A DNA stretch of 64,000 nt. Source: Toxonevra muliebris. Taxonomy: Eukaryota; Arthropoda; Insecta; Diptera; Pallopteridae. The stretch is from NCBI GenBank assembly GCA_963691655.1, contig OY829326.1:148384998-148448997 (forward strand). Reading direction: 5' to 3'. The number at the start of each line of letters is the position of its first letter. The first letter of the stretch is position 1. The translations under genes and the position numbers were made by a program. The notes under the pieces are model-generated. The model was given only the letters and a program-made list of their open reading frames with translations, had not been told where the DNA came from and did no database searches. Of this stretch, positions 1 through 9,689 are shown piece by piece.

Positions 1-1095
1 CTCAAAAACCCATTTGCTTAATGGATATAATAAATTTTACTCTAAATTGAAACTCGTAATTTTACAGTGTTCTTTTTTGGGTATATATGTATGTGTGTAT
101 GTTTGGCTTGTTTTTGTTTTTACAATTTTCTTATACTTATGTACATATTTAGATACCAACCAAGAACAAAAAAAAAACAAAGACAACTAGAAAAGCACAA
201 CCTACTGTTGTCATTCGTAGTGTCAAGTCAAGTCGAGTCGAGTTGAGTTTGTAGTATAGTGGGTTCATATTTGAGTGAGGCTAATATTGTTGTTGCTCCA
301 ACATTTATTTGTTTGTTTGTTTGGCTGCTTTTGGGTTGCAAGTGTGTCCTTGTATCTGTTCTATGCTTAAGTTCTTTAAATTTTTCGATGTTTATTTAAG
401 TTTTTCTCAAGCTTTTAAATATTTTTATTTGTCTGTCTGCAACTGTCGCTTCTATTTATCTGAAAAGTAGAAGAAATTCACACAAAACTAATTGTAATTA
501 CTTTAAGCGTCTCTGCAGTATAAACTCTACAACACAACCTCAAATATATTTTCATATCTAACTACAGCTACTCGATTACATCTGCATCTATGTATATTAC
601 ATATACATACATATAATGTTGTTTGTTGTTGTTCTGCTGCTATATACTTGCTTTACTGTTAGCACATAATTCCTTAAGGATTTCTTTTATTTTTTTTTTT
701 TTTTGAAATACTTACCTCAGTTTCACAGTTCCCGCATATAATTTTAGAACTTACATCAGAAAGCAAAAGTTGCATGAAAGATATATTTAATTCTATAATT
801 TTTATTGCGTGGAAAATTTACCTGTCTTCATAAAAGTCTCATTTGTACTGTGCATACAGTGGAATGAATTGTATAAATTTCTAGTTACTAAATTAGAAAC
901 GTGTTAAGTTAGTTGCAAGAAATTGCAATAGGAAATTACGGTTTCTTAAGAACGCAAACTTTTGGTATACCAGCTCGATAGCGACGAGAAAAATGTCGGC
1001 TGCTATCGTTCTAGTACCACACCATAATCAATTAAATGACCAATTTTCCAGTAGTCACTATTACTACTACTACTTCTAAAATTTGTTCTCGTTTT
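1..1095. other. Intergenic, no gene seen
   Basis: I see no coding region, only AT-rich DNA with short poly-T/poly-A runs and TATG/ACATA microsatellite patches typical of fly intergenic or intronic DNA. A small imperfect hairpin (arms CGATAGC and GCTATCG) lies near 975-1009. The stretch could be part of a large intron of a gene outside the window. Confidence 0.5.
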
Positions 1096-1099
1096 TCGC

Positions 1100-2620
1100 A
1101 TGTACATAACATTTATTTTAAATTTTTGGACGCGTGCCTATGATACGGCTAACTTTGGTTTAGACCTGAGGAACCAGAGAAGACTGGTAGATAAAAACTT
1201 AACATCTTACCAACCAAAACAATGGCTAGTGATTAGCAAGGAAAAATGCAACCGGGAGTCTCCATCGTTATATCAGCCGCTTCGTATACTGGACACTGCA
1301 GGAAACTTTCTGGAAAGACTGCTAAAGCCTCGTATCAAAGCAGCCATACACAAAATCGAAGGGCAGTACGGTTTCAGATCTGACATGTGCACAAAGAAGT
1401 AGTTTTATTGGCAAGTAAGGATGTCAAAAACGAGTTCAACAGTGCCAGATATGATAGACGCCATGGAAAACGGAAACTATCTCAGCGGAAGTGAGACCAC
1501 CCAAAGAAAAAATAGCACGTCGAGGGCCGTACATGAGTTTAACCTCTGCCCGGACCTCTAGATTTTCAGCTACAACGAAATACTGCAGATCGAGATGCCA
1601 GATGATACATATCGGGTCGGCTACGCAAACGACATTGCGGCTTTCATCAAGTAAGCGCAACGGAAACCAAACCAGATGATTCTAAAAACGTAGAGCTACT
1701 TTTACTTATAAAACAAGCACACCCCATTAGAAGTTAAAAGGCGGATATGTATCAGAGCAGTCAAAACATAACAGGTGGTAAACTATCTGGGTATAAGACT
1801 CCACACCAAATTGTGCTACTTTGCCCACATAAAACACGCGGCGATCGAAGCATGCCAGATGATAGGTTTACTTGAAGAACTAATGGCTAACGTCGGGGGC
1901 CTAGCATACAATAAATAAAATTACGGATGTCGACAACAAACTCAGTCCTACTGTATGGATGTGAATTGTGGGCTGATGCGCTGAATATCGAAAACTGAAG
2001 AAAGCGTCAGTATAACGCACTGTAGCGCTCCGGGTAGCCGCTGCACATTATCGAAATTCACAGCACTTCTGGTCAACGGAATAGTGCGAATCGATCTAGA
2101 AGCTTAAGGCCATAAAAGACTATGGGAGCTAAAAAAGCAGAACAGCAACACACAGAAAGCAACGCAGAATGTTAATCTGCGTACTTGTGACAGTGGCAGG
2201 AACAGTAGAACTCCGAGACTAGAGGAAGGTGGACCACGAAATTAATACCTAATCTGGACAGCTGGCAAAACAGATGGCTGGGTGAAGGAAACTACTACTT
2301 CATACAATTCCTGTCAGGCTATGAATATTTCCAGAAATATCTGCACAATATAGGAAAATTTACCCTACTGCATATAAACGACGCGCACAGAGCACACATT
2401 TTTCCAATGTACAACATGGCAATCTAAACGAAATGGTTTGGACTACGACAGCGTAATTGCAACAGTGCTAAATAATAAAGAAAACTGATAACGCTTTGCA
2501 AGATATGCAAAAGACGTGCCACGTAAAAAGAAACGAAACCTGGACGCAGGTGAAAAGATGATAGTTCAATAAGAACGTAGACGGAATCCACCCCGAAGTA
2601 ATACAAAAGCGGTTTCATGG
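1100..2620 (+). pseudogene. Decayed non-LTR retrotransposon (LINE) ORF2
   Basis: This is a badly broken reverse-transcriptase ORF of a LINE, probably of the R1/I-Jockey group. The opening frame (1100-1402) reads like the RT region that precedes the fingers and palm: SYQPKQWLVISKEK, then a SLYQPLRILDTAGNFLERLLKPRI-type block, then QYGFRS. The catalytic YADD box survives as YANDIAA near 1619-1645, with one aspartate changed to Asn. A late block that follows RT in such ORFs (LLYGCELWAD) is seen near 1950-1980. A C-terminal block, WTTKLIPNLDSWQNRWLGE followed by QFLSGYEYFQKYLH, is open at 2230-2360. Stops and frameshifts separate the blocks, so it cannot make protein. The 5' part is missing and I found no target-site duplication. 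Confidence 0.8.
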
Positions 2621-4440
2621 TGTGGAAGTAAGTCCAATGAGTCCCTACATACTAAAGCTGTGTCGACAGTTTTGACGATGTGTAATACATTTTTACGTTC
2701 TCACCTACAAAAAAATCCTGTCAAACTACCAACCTACCAACGTATTACCTTATTAACCTAGAGCTGGTCTGCTACGCAGGGTTCCCGGGCGTCAATGCTG
2801 AGTGCATTTCAAGAAAATATTAATGAATTGAAAATACAAATGTTTCTGCATAGCACCACCTCTTGGCTAGCAATGGCAATCCTTCAAACATAAAAATTTA
2901 ATGTGAAATGAAAGTGCAAAGCTTGCCATCCATTGCAGCTCCCTTGCCTTCACCGCCTTAGCAAGAGTTAAAGTTAATACAATTAATAAAAACTTTTACA
3001 GAATCTAAAATAGGGCTAGACTCATTAGTTCTCAGTAAATTTCAGTTCTAGACATATTTTTTTAGCTTAAGTTAAAGAATTTCACGCCACTGCCCATAAC
3101 TTGTTTACCCAAAAACATATTTTCAAATATATTTCTCACCTCATACTCCTAAATTTCCGTCAGTCCTTTCATTTTCAAGTTTCCTTACTAGCTAGCTAGA
3201 CTATCATTTCCTTTGGCTGCCATCATAAATTTTCTGTTGGTGATGTTTAATTTTCCTCCAAACAAAAACAACAACAATATCTTCCACTTATTGTTAGCCT
3301 TCATGATGAACGTACCAAAAAAAAAACAAAAAACAAAGTATAAAAGAGACGAAAAAATAGAATAGAAAAGCAAAAAGCCTCCCAGGAAGATGGATCGTTA
3401 TCGCTCAAGATAACTGCACACCTAGGTATACTAAACACACATGCATATAGATACACATTCATTGTAGGCGAAAAACGGTAATTTCATTAAAGTGTGTGTC
3501 TGTCTAGGTATGGGAATATTAGCGGCATCCAATGTACGTACGCCTTCTGACTTTTTAGCTTAGCGCAATGCCAAAAATCCTGGAGGAAATTGTAGTGGCA
3601 GTAGCAAAAGGAACGTGCAAATTTTACAGCAGCAAATTAACGTCATGGCTTTTACTAAATGAGACGAAAAAAAAAACACAACCTTTAAAGTAATTTTCAC
3701 GCAGGACATGTACAGTGGAGTGAGGAAAACGAGTGATGTTTAGGGAATGAGAAATGTTTACTTTTTGACGAAGATTTAGAATGTGTAGGGTGCTGTTAAA
3801 ATTTAGTTTTGGATTTTATTAATACACAAAGTATTTATGTAAATGTACTATACATTTAAGTTGTGTAATAAAATTAAAGAATTTTATAATTGGTTTTTTT
3901 TTTTTTTTTTGTGGGTGTAAGAAGAGTTAAGGTTAAATTGTTGCAGTGGAAGTGCTGATGTGAAGTGATGAAATATCAATTACTTTACTATGAAAGTATT
4001 TGCCTAGTATTTACTTAAGATTTAGTTGATTTTAATTTAGGTTTTTTTTAAAGGTAGGCTCAAAATACGAGGATGTGTAATAAATATCGCTCTATTTCAA
4101 TATTTGACTGAAAAAGAACATAATTTTATGCTTTTTGCTGACAGGACGAGGGTTAAAAACACTAGTATTGTAAATAAAACATAAATTTGTCAGGCAAAAC
4201 AGTGCAGCTAATAATGCTGTTTTTACCCGTCTGTTTATCATGCACTAGGGTTTCCAGCGTCGCTGAGAGTATCTTAAGTGATGACGGATATCCATGGGCA
4301 CGAAAAGCGAATAATTGTGTAAAATACGTAGGTCCAGAAATTTGCTATTCTGGCAAAAACGCAAGGCGCAGACGTCTCGGATGTTCTAAAGGATTTTCCC
4401 AGGCAACTGTTTTCATTAGGAAGTACCTAAAAAAGCGCGT
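2621..4440. other. Intergenic, one SINE-like patch
   Basis: No convincing gene is present. A SINE-like piece lies at about 2758-2885 (listed separately). The rest is AT-rich with homopolymer runs, such as poly-T near 3894-3910. An open frame at 4187-4444 starts without ATG and is not supported as a gene. Confidence 0.45.
2758..2885 (+). repeat. SINE-like repeat, copy 1
   Basis: The segment resembles 37258-37400. Both have a tRNA-like GGTC..TACGCAG..CCCGG head and then a block around ACCTCTTGGCTRGCAATGGC. I associate this second block with a dispersed repeat common in tephritid DNA. It is degenerate and I could not define its ends. Confidence 0.5.
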
Positions 4441-4444
4441 ATAA

Positions 4445-4600
4445 AGGCTGCTCATACGGGCGCAAACATGAACATCATAAACAGTGTTGCCGTGCTTGCA
4501 TAAGTGCAACCATGACAAACTTTTTGTAATAAAAAAAAAACGGTGGAATTGATAATTGGAATTTCTTCGTCACTTTTTTTTATACACAATTAAACGTGTT
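4445..4600 (+). repeat. MITE family A, partial copy (left half)
   Basis: It begins GGCTGCTCATACGGGCGC and then follows the left part of the complete copy at 27522-28040. Shared blocks include GAGTGCAACCATGAC / AAGTGCAACCATGAC and ACGGTGGAATTG. The right terminus is missing. It is the most diverged of the three copies in the window. Confidence 0.6.
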
Positions 4601-4715
4601 TGGACATAAAATTTTACATACAACCGATCCCCCTCCCCTCTTTCCCAACCATTTTTTAATAGGCGCCGTCAAAATTTCTACGTAGGGCGTAAACTTGCTT
4701 AGTTACACCACTGGT
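4600..4715 (+). repeat. Dispersed repeat block shared with 7700-7790
   Basis: A C-rich stretch followed by AATAGGCGCCGTCAAAAT, a TAGGGCG block and ACTTGCTTAGTTA recurs in the same order and orientation at 7700-7790. In both places it leads directly into an array of the GTCAAATTGATTTCAG type. The block and array therefore look like two copies of one larger repeat. Confidence 0.6.
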
Positions 4716-5750
4716 CAAAATTATTTTTGAAAACGTTTATTTGAATTTAGAAGAGTCAAATCGTCATCGGTTTGATTTCAAAAGAGTTAAGCTGAATTCA
4801 AAAAGCTTTCAATTGATTTCAATAAAGATTAAATTAATTGCAAAAACCTTCGTTTCGATTACAAAAATAGTCAAATTAATTTCAGAAAGTCTCAATTTAA
4901 ATCCAGAAGAGTAAAAATAATTTGAAGAAACGTCAAGTTATACTCAGAAAGGTTAAATTGATTTCGGAATTCGTTAGTTTAACTAAAAAAAAAAAGAGTC
5001 AAGTTGATTGCCAAAAACAATCATTTGAATTCAGACAAATTAATTCAATATTAGCCCTCTAGTTCCCAAATTTTTGATTGATTTAAAAAAAAATTGGTCT
5101 TGAAAAATTTTAGTGTAAAATACATTAATCTGATCTCGAAAACCTAAAAAAATTAATGGGTGTCAATTGGGGATATTCATACTCAATTGATTGCACTCTT
5201 TTACAGCTCTGAACCTAAGTAACCATAATTTCACACCAAAAGGTTTCTCCCAAAGCCCACTATATTTCGGGCGACAAAGGGTTAAGTAATTAAATATTTT
5301 GTTTAAAAAGTTCAAGGTTCTAGCTATTCACAGCTACTTCTGGCTACTATGACGGGAAATATTTTGTTCATTTTTTTTTATTTTTTCCACTTTTATCTCA
5401 AATTCAATCAAAATAATTAATTTTCCTGTTTTTCACAAATTTTTGAATTTTACTGTCGCTAATGTTTGTAATACACATCATAACTCATAATGCATTTTTT
5501 TAAAAGGAAATTCCATAAACGATAAAATATAGCAACACTGGCTGGTTAGAGACACGCTTGGGAACTTAAAGGTTAAAAAGCTTCAATTAGAATTTAAAAG
5601 AAGAGAATTGATTTCCGAAAGCATAAATTTGATTTCAGAATATTTGAATCGATTTTGGAAATGGTTTATTTAAGTTCAGAAAAGTTAAATCGATTTCAGA
5701 AATCGTCAATTTTAGTTCAGATTACTCAAAGTGATTTCAAAAAGGTGTGA
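4715..5750 (+). repeat. Degenerate tandem array, TCAAATTGATTTCAGAA type
   Basis: Loose repeats of about 20-23 bases alternate GTCAAATTGATTTCAGAA with TCATTTGAATTCAGAAAAG. The copies are strongly diverged. The array is interrupted by TTAA-flanked DNA at 5051-5576 and resumes to about 5750. Related arrays occur at 7795-7865 plus 9301-9680, 43555-43690 and 48005-48170. It has no coding capacity. Confidence 0.65.
5051..5576. mobile_element. TTAA-flanked (piggyBac-type) non-autonomous DNA
   Basis: The left end reads TTAGCCCTCTAGTTCCCAA and the far right end, read inverted, TTAACCTTTAAGTTCCCAAG. These are matching termini with TTAA or a one-base variant at the edge. A further terminus, TTAACCCTTTGTCGCCCGAA read inverted, ends at 5285. 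That end with its subterminal GTGGGCTTTGGGAGAAACC block is repeated at 62150-62223. The structure may be one element inside another. No transposase is encoded. The TTAA target site and CCCTTT start are typical of piggyBac-like elements. Confidence 0.55.
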
Positions 5751-5759
5751 CGACATTAA

Positions 5760-6399
5760 ATTATTAGCAATTTTAATCGCACAACTCTAACCCACTAACA
5801 CCTATATACATATACATGCCGTTAAAACATATATTAATATTTATATTTAATTAATTATAATATACACATATAACTCATTGAACGGAAATAATTCGGTACA
5901 ACAAGAAGAAAATTGATATAAAAGGACATGCATCGCACAGAAGAAGTCACTCAGACTCAGACTTAGACTGTGGCACAGGTCATTTCGTCTTCTCTTTGTA
6001 ATATTATATGAAATGCTGCTTACGGTTAGACATTGGTAGCTGATATCTAGCGAAGCGACAGCACGTTTTGATTCCTCTCATTCTTAGATATCGTTCAGGT
6101 ATTTATTGGACCTTGCGAGTGAGACATCACACCAAGGTATATAATTCAGGTATTTATTAAACACCAGGGTGTGCGACAACCTCACTAGTGTAGAACAAAC
6201 CAAGTTGCCATTGGCCATACGAACGAAAACAACCTAGCCATCGTGTCACGATGATACGCAAAGGACACAAGAATGGAAATGAGCGCCAACAAGGCCAAAC
6301 CGAGCGCCAACGAAGGCAAACAAGTGTCAGAGAGAGAGACGATTGAAAGGTTACAAGAACAAACAGAGACTATAGGAGGTACCTCGAACACAAATACTA
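5760..6399. other. Intergenic, unassigned repeat-like DNA
   Basis: No gene is seen. The stretch from about 5940 to 6399, continuing past the inserted element at 7426-7600, looks like retroelement-type DNA, with an AATAAA signal near 7457. I could not find a paired LTR or a target duplication. Confidence 0.35.
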
Positions 6400-7425
6400 C
6401 ACCGAGAAAAAAAACTGTGATTTTAACAGTTCATTGTTAAGAAAATCTGTTGTATTGAACCCAATTTGTTTGATTCAACAGTTTTTTATTTTGAATTGAC
6501 AATTTTCGTCTGTCGTTGAATTTTAGTTCATAGCCTGTCTGTCTAGCAGGACAGAATTAATGGAAACTCCAATACAGTAACAACATTTTTGGCTTTCACT
6601 AACACAATTTCAAAATTTTATACGGTCTATTTTTAGAAATAATGCTAAAAAAAAAAATACAGCCTGATTGAGTATTTCAAATTTGTATATCTTACTCTCT
6701 CTTGCATAGTTAACTCTTTACGGTTAGAAAGGGTATAAATTGTCTCAACTTTTGCTTAGTTTTTTGTGCATGGTGGGATATGTTTTAATCCACCTCGAAA
6801 AGTTGAAAAGTTTCTCATTCAGTTGTCAATGCTATAAATCAAAAGAAAATCTGTGCAACTGGAGTTTTTAGTTTCATGAAAATCGTGTGCCTCAAAGAGT
6901 TCGAAAACAGTAAGTAGTGCTCGAAACATTGAAAGAGTAAAACAAACAAAATTCGTTGGAAATAAATTTGGTTATGTGGCACAGTTGGTAAGCGCGTTGT
7001 TCGACAGTCACTACGAGAATGTTTTTCGGACACAGGTTCGAGCCTGGGAAAAAACAATTCAAGAAAAAATAATTTAAAACGATAATAATAAATAAAAAAA
7101 TAAATTGAACAAAAAAGAAAAAATAGTTCAAAAATAAAATTTTTTTTTTTTTTGATTTTGAAATTTATTTAAAAAAAAAAAAGCAAAACTAAATTTGTGG
7201 GATTTGAATTTTAACCACAAGTAGCTGCATGCTTGCTTGCGCGCTAGACAACTAGGCTATAGCGTGAAGAATTTCAGCAACTACTATTTTGTAGTTTTGT
7301 TTTTCAAATCAACAGCAAAATTGTCTGTTAATATAACAGAGTTCACTTTTAGATGGGATTTAACAGTAAAATCTGTTAGTTTAATATCCTTTCCGTTTGA
7401 TATAACAGCATTTTTTCCCTCAGTG
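6400..7425. mobile_element. TIR element with CACYGAGRRAAAAA ends
   Basis: The left end CACCGAGAAAAAAAAC matches the inverted right end CACTGAGGGAAAAAATG. TA flanks both ends (CTA before, TAG after), consistent with a TA target duplication. Subterminal AACAG/CTGTT motifs recur several times at both ends. The 1,026-bp interior is AT-rich, has no transposase frame and contains a tRNA-like segment at about 6975-7050. The superfamily is uncertain. Confidence 0.55.
6975..7050 (+). repeat. tRNA-like (SINE head-like) segment
   Basis: TGGCACAGTTGGTAAGCGCG resembles a pol III A box plus D arm, and GGTTCGAGCCTGG at about 7036-7048 resembles a B box, at the spacing expected for a tRNA. I could not fold a convincing acceptor stem, so a functional tRNA gene is unlikely. 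It sits inside the TIR element at 6400-7425. Confidence 0.4.
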
Positions 7426-7699
7426 TAGCGTACGAAGAATCAAGTGTAATTAAAATAAAGAGAACAGTGAATAATATAAATAAACAGTGAATATAAGATA
7501 TCGAAACTAATTATCGTGTATTATTTGCGTATTCCGGTTACTTGCTGAGCATACCTTAGCTAAAAGAAAAGGAACCAGGAAGGTTCGTTACAAAGGTTCA
7601 GTTTAAACTTAAGTAGAAGATGCGAATTGATGCTCGAAAACATTGAGGAGTTAATTTTTTTTATAAAGTGTCAATTTGATTAAGGAATGGTATAGCATA

Positions 7700-7795
7700 T
7701 TTCTGAAATTTTTACTGACAACCCTCTCCCCTCCCCCTTTTAATAGACGCCGTCAAAATCTGTATGGAGGGCGCACACTTGCTTAGTTATGGTAA
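7700..7795 (+). repeat. Dispersed repeat block, second copy
   Basis: It matches 4600-4715 (C-rich tract, then AATAGACGCCGTCAAAATCT, AGGGCGC and ACTTGCTTAGTTA) and again immediately precedes a TCAAATTGATTT-type array. Confidence 0.6.
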
Positions 7796-7865
7796 AAGTG
7801 AATATTTGGGAATTTAATTTTAAAAAATATCAAATTGATTTTAAAAATCGTTCATTTGGATTTAG

Positions 7866-9300
7866 GTTAGGTTAGGTTGGAGTGGCAGCCTTCTGCTTGA
7901 AAGCACACTTAAGCACATAATTAGGCTCATTGTGATACCACAGTACGGCGCGACTCCCCCATTTACGGATTGGAGAACCATGAGGATTCCATAATGAATC
8001 TGGCTATGTCCTTAATATTTACGGATGATAGCTCGGACAGGCTAGTGAAGAAAGGTGAGCCCAGAAGTTTTAGTCTCCTCCTGGCCAGGAATGGGCATTC
8101 GCACATGAAATGAAGGACTGTTTCTTCCTCCTCCTCAGAGTCATTGAATGGCAGTCCTAGTCGTGCAGCATGTCTCCCCATTATGCAGTGTCCCGTGAGC
8201 ACCGAAGTCGTTATGCTGATGGAGCTTCTGCTTAGGTTGAGTAGCTGTCTAGTACGTCTATTGTCCATAGTGGCCCATGTTAGCCTGGTAATACCACAGG
8301 TATGCTCCGCTTCCCAGGATCTTTTTGCTTCCTCAAGGTAGTTTTGCTTAATGGCTAATTTAATAGACGTAAGAGGGACACCAATGGTGCAGGTAGGTGA
8401 TATATCTGTAAGTTGCGAGCCCTGTTTTGCTAACTCGTCGGCATTGCAGTTACCTGAAATATTCATATGTCCAGGCACCCAATATAGGTGGACCTGAGAG
8501 TGACTCGACAAAATGTTGAGTGAAGATCGGCAGTCGAGAACAAGCTTTGATGTAGTGAAAACACCGGCAAGGGACTTGATTGCTGCTTGGCTGTCCGTGT
8601 AGATGCGGATATTTGTATCGAATGAATCGTTGCGAATAAGCCACTTGGACGCTTGATAGATAGCCATTACTTCCGCCTGAAAGACGCTGCAATGGTCAGG
8701 AAGTCGGAAAGAGAGTCTGAGATCTAACTTACTAGAGAAGATGCCACAGCCGACTCTTTCCTCCGATTTGGATCCATCTGTATAGATGTCAATTGAATTG
8801 TCAGTGACCACCTCGTCATTAACCCATTCCTCTCTACTGGGGATATGGGTGAAGAACGTGTGGTTTAAATTAGGGGTAGAGCAAATGTAGTCTACGTTAG
8901 TTGGTACGGACGTATCGTGGATTAAAATCTTGGCATGGCCCAGGTTTGACCGGGTCCAGCGAGTTAGGGCACTGAGTCTGACAGCAAAGCAGTTAGCTTG
9001 TTGCTTGACCAGAAGTGAGGTTGGCAACCAATGAAGGATTGCGAAGAGAGCTTTCGTGGAGGTAGCACGGAGGGCCCCAGTAATCAATATGGCTGCCGTT
9101 CTTCTAACCTTATCCAGTGGTTTAAGGTTGATTGCCTTTGAAGTAGCTGGCCACCAGAAGACGGATCCATAAAGAAGATTAGGCTCGACCACTGCTGAAT
9201 AGAGCCAGGAAGTGACTCGAGGTTGAAGACCCCATCTTGTTCCTAATGCCCTCTTACAGCAGTAGAGAGCGCAAGAGGCTTTCCGTACTCTCTCTGCTAT
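7866..9300 (-). mobile_element. 5'-truncated LINE insertion with 16-bp target duplication
   Basis: The insertion is flanked by a perfect 16-bp direct repeat, GTTCATTTGGATTTAG, at 7850-7865 and 9301-9316. On the minus strand it ends in a CCTAACCTAAC tail directly against the repeat, as expected for target-primed reverse transcription with a simple-repeat 3' tail. The 5' part of the element is missing, which is typical of such insertions. The 3' end resembles the fragment at 27330-27462. Confidence 0.92.
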
Positions 9301-9306
9301 GTTCAT
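7963..9306 (-). pseudogene. LINE ORF2 C-terminal part: end of RT plus RNase H
   Basis: The frame codes for the last ~445 residues of a LINE polyprotein without any stop. It starts in the region after the RT palm (LLYGSVFWWP near residue 45). It then has an RNase H domain with the expected acidic residues: IYTDGSK near 173, an Asp; QAE near 210, a Glu; IYTDSQAA near 236, an Asp; and NADELAK near 288, an Asp, after WVPGH. The end has the usual Cys/His cluster (HFMCECPFLARRR). The RNase H domain points to the I/LOA-like side of the LINE tree; the clade is not certain. The nominal Met codon lies in the flanking target duplication, so it is not the native start. The open frame suggests a young insertion, but with no endonuclease or RT core it cannot move itself. 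Confidence 0.9.
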
Positions 9307-9689
9307 TTGGATTTAGAAGAGATAAATTGATTTCAGAAATCGTCAACTTGAGTTGGGAATAGTCATATTGATTTGAAAAACTATTAAACTAATTCTCTAT
9401 TCAGAAGAGAAGAGATTTTATTGTAGATTTCGTCAATTTGAATTTGAAAATTGTCAAATTGATTTTAGAAATCATCCATTTACAATCAAAATTATCAAAT
9501 TGATTGTTGAAGATGCGCAAATTTTGAATTCAGATGGCGCCAATTTCAATTCAGAATGCACCAGTTTTATTTGTAGAAATTTCAAATTGAACCTGGAAAT
9601 CAGTTTAATTTTATTTCAGAAAAAGTCAAATTGAATCATAAAATGTCAACTTTAATTCAGAAAGAGTCAAATTTACCGCTGCGCATCCT

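Larger units (their letters stand above)
7795..9680 (+). repeat. Degenerate TCAAATTGATTTCAGAA array split by a LINE
   Basis: Array sequence at 7795-7865 continues at 9301-9680. The two parts were separated by the LINE insertion at 7866-9300. The unit is the same loose 20-23-base type as at 4715-5750. Removing the LINE and one target copy restores the array rhythm. Confidence 0.65.

Noticed and set aside
4187..4444. 85-codon open frame with a hydrophobic start, like a secreted peptide
   Set aside because: It has no ATG at its beginning (first Met is internal), no homologue I recognise, and it runs up to a MITE end. Probably chance.
6975..7050. Functional tRNA gene
   Set aside because: A and B box-like motifs exist, but no acceptor stem forms and the segment lies inside a transposon.
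5940..7600. Solo LTR interrupted by the 6400-7425 element
   Set aside because: The composition and an AATAAA signal are suggestive, but I found no TG...CA boundaries with a target duplication.
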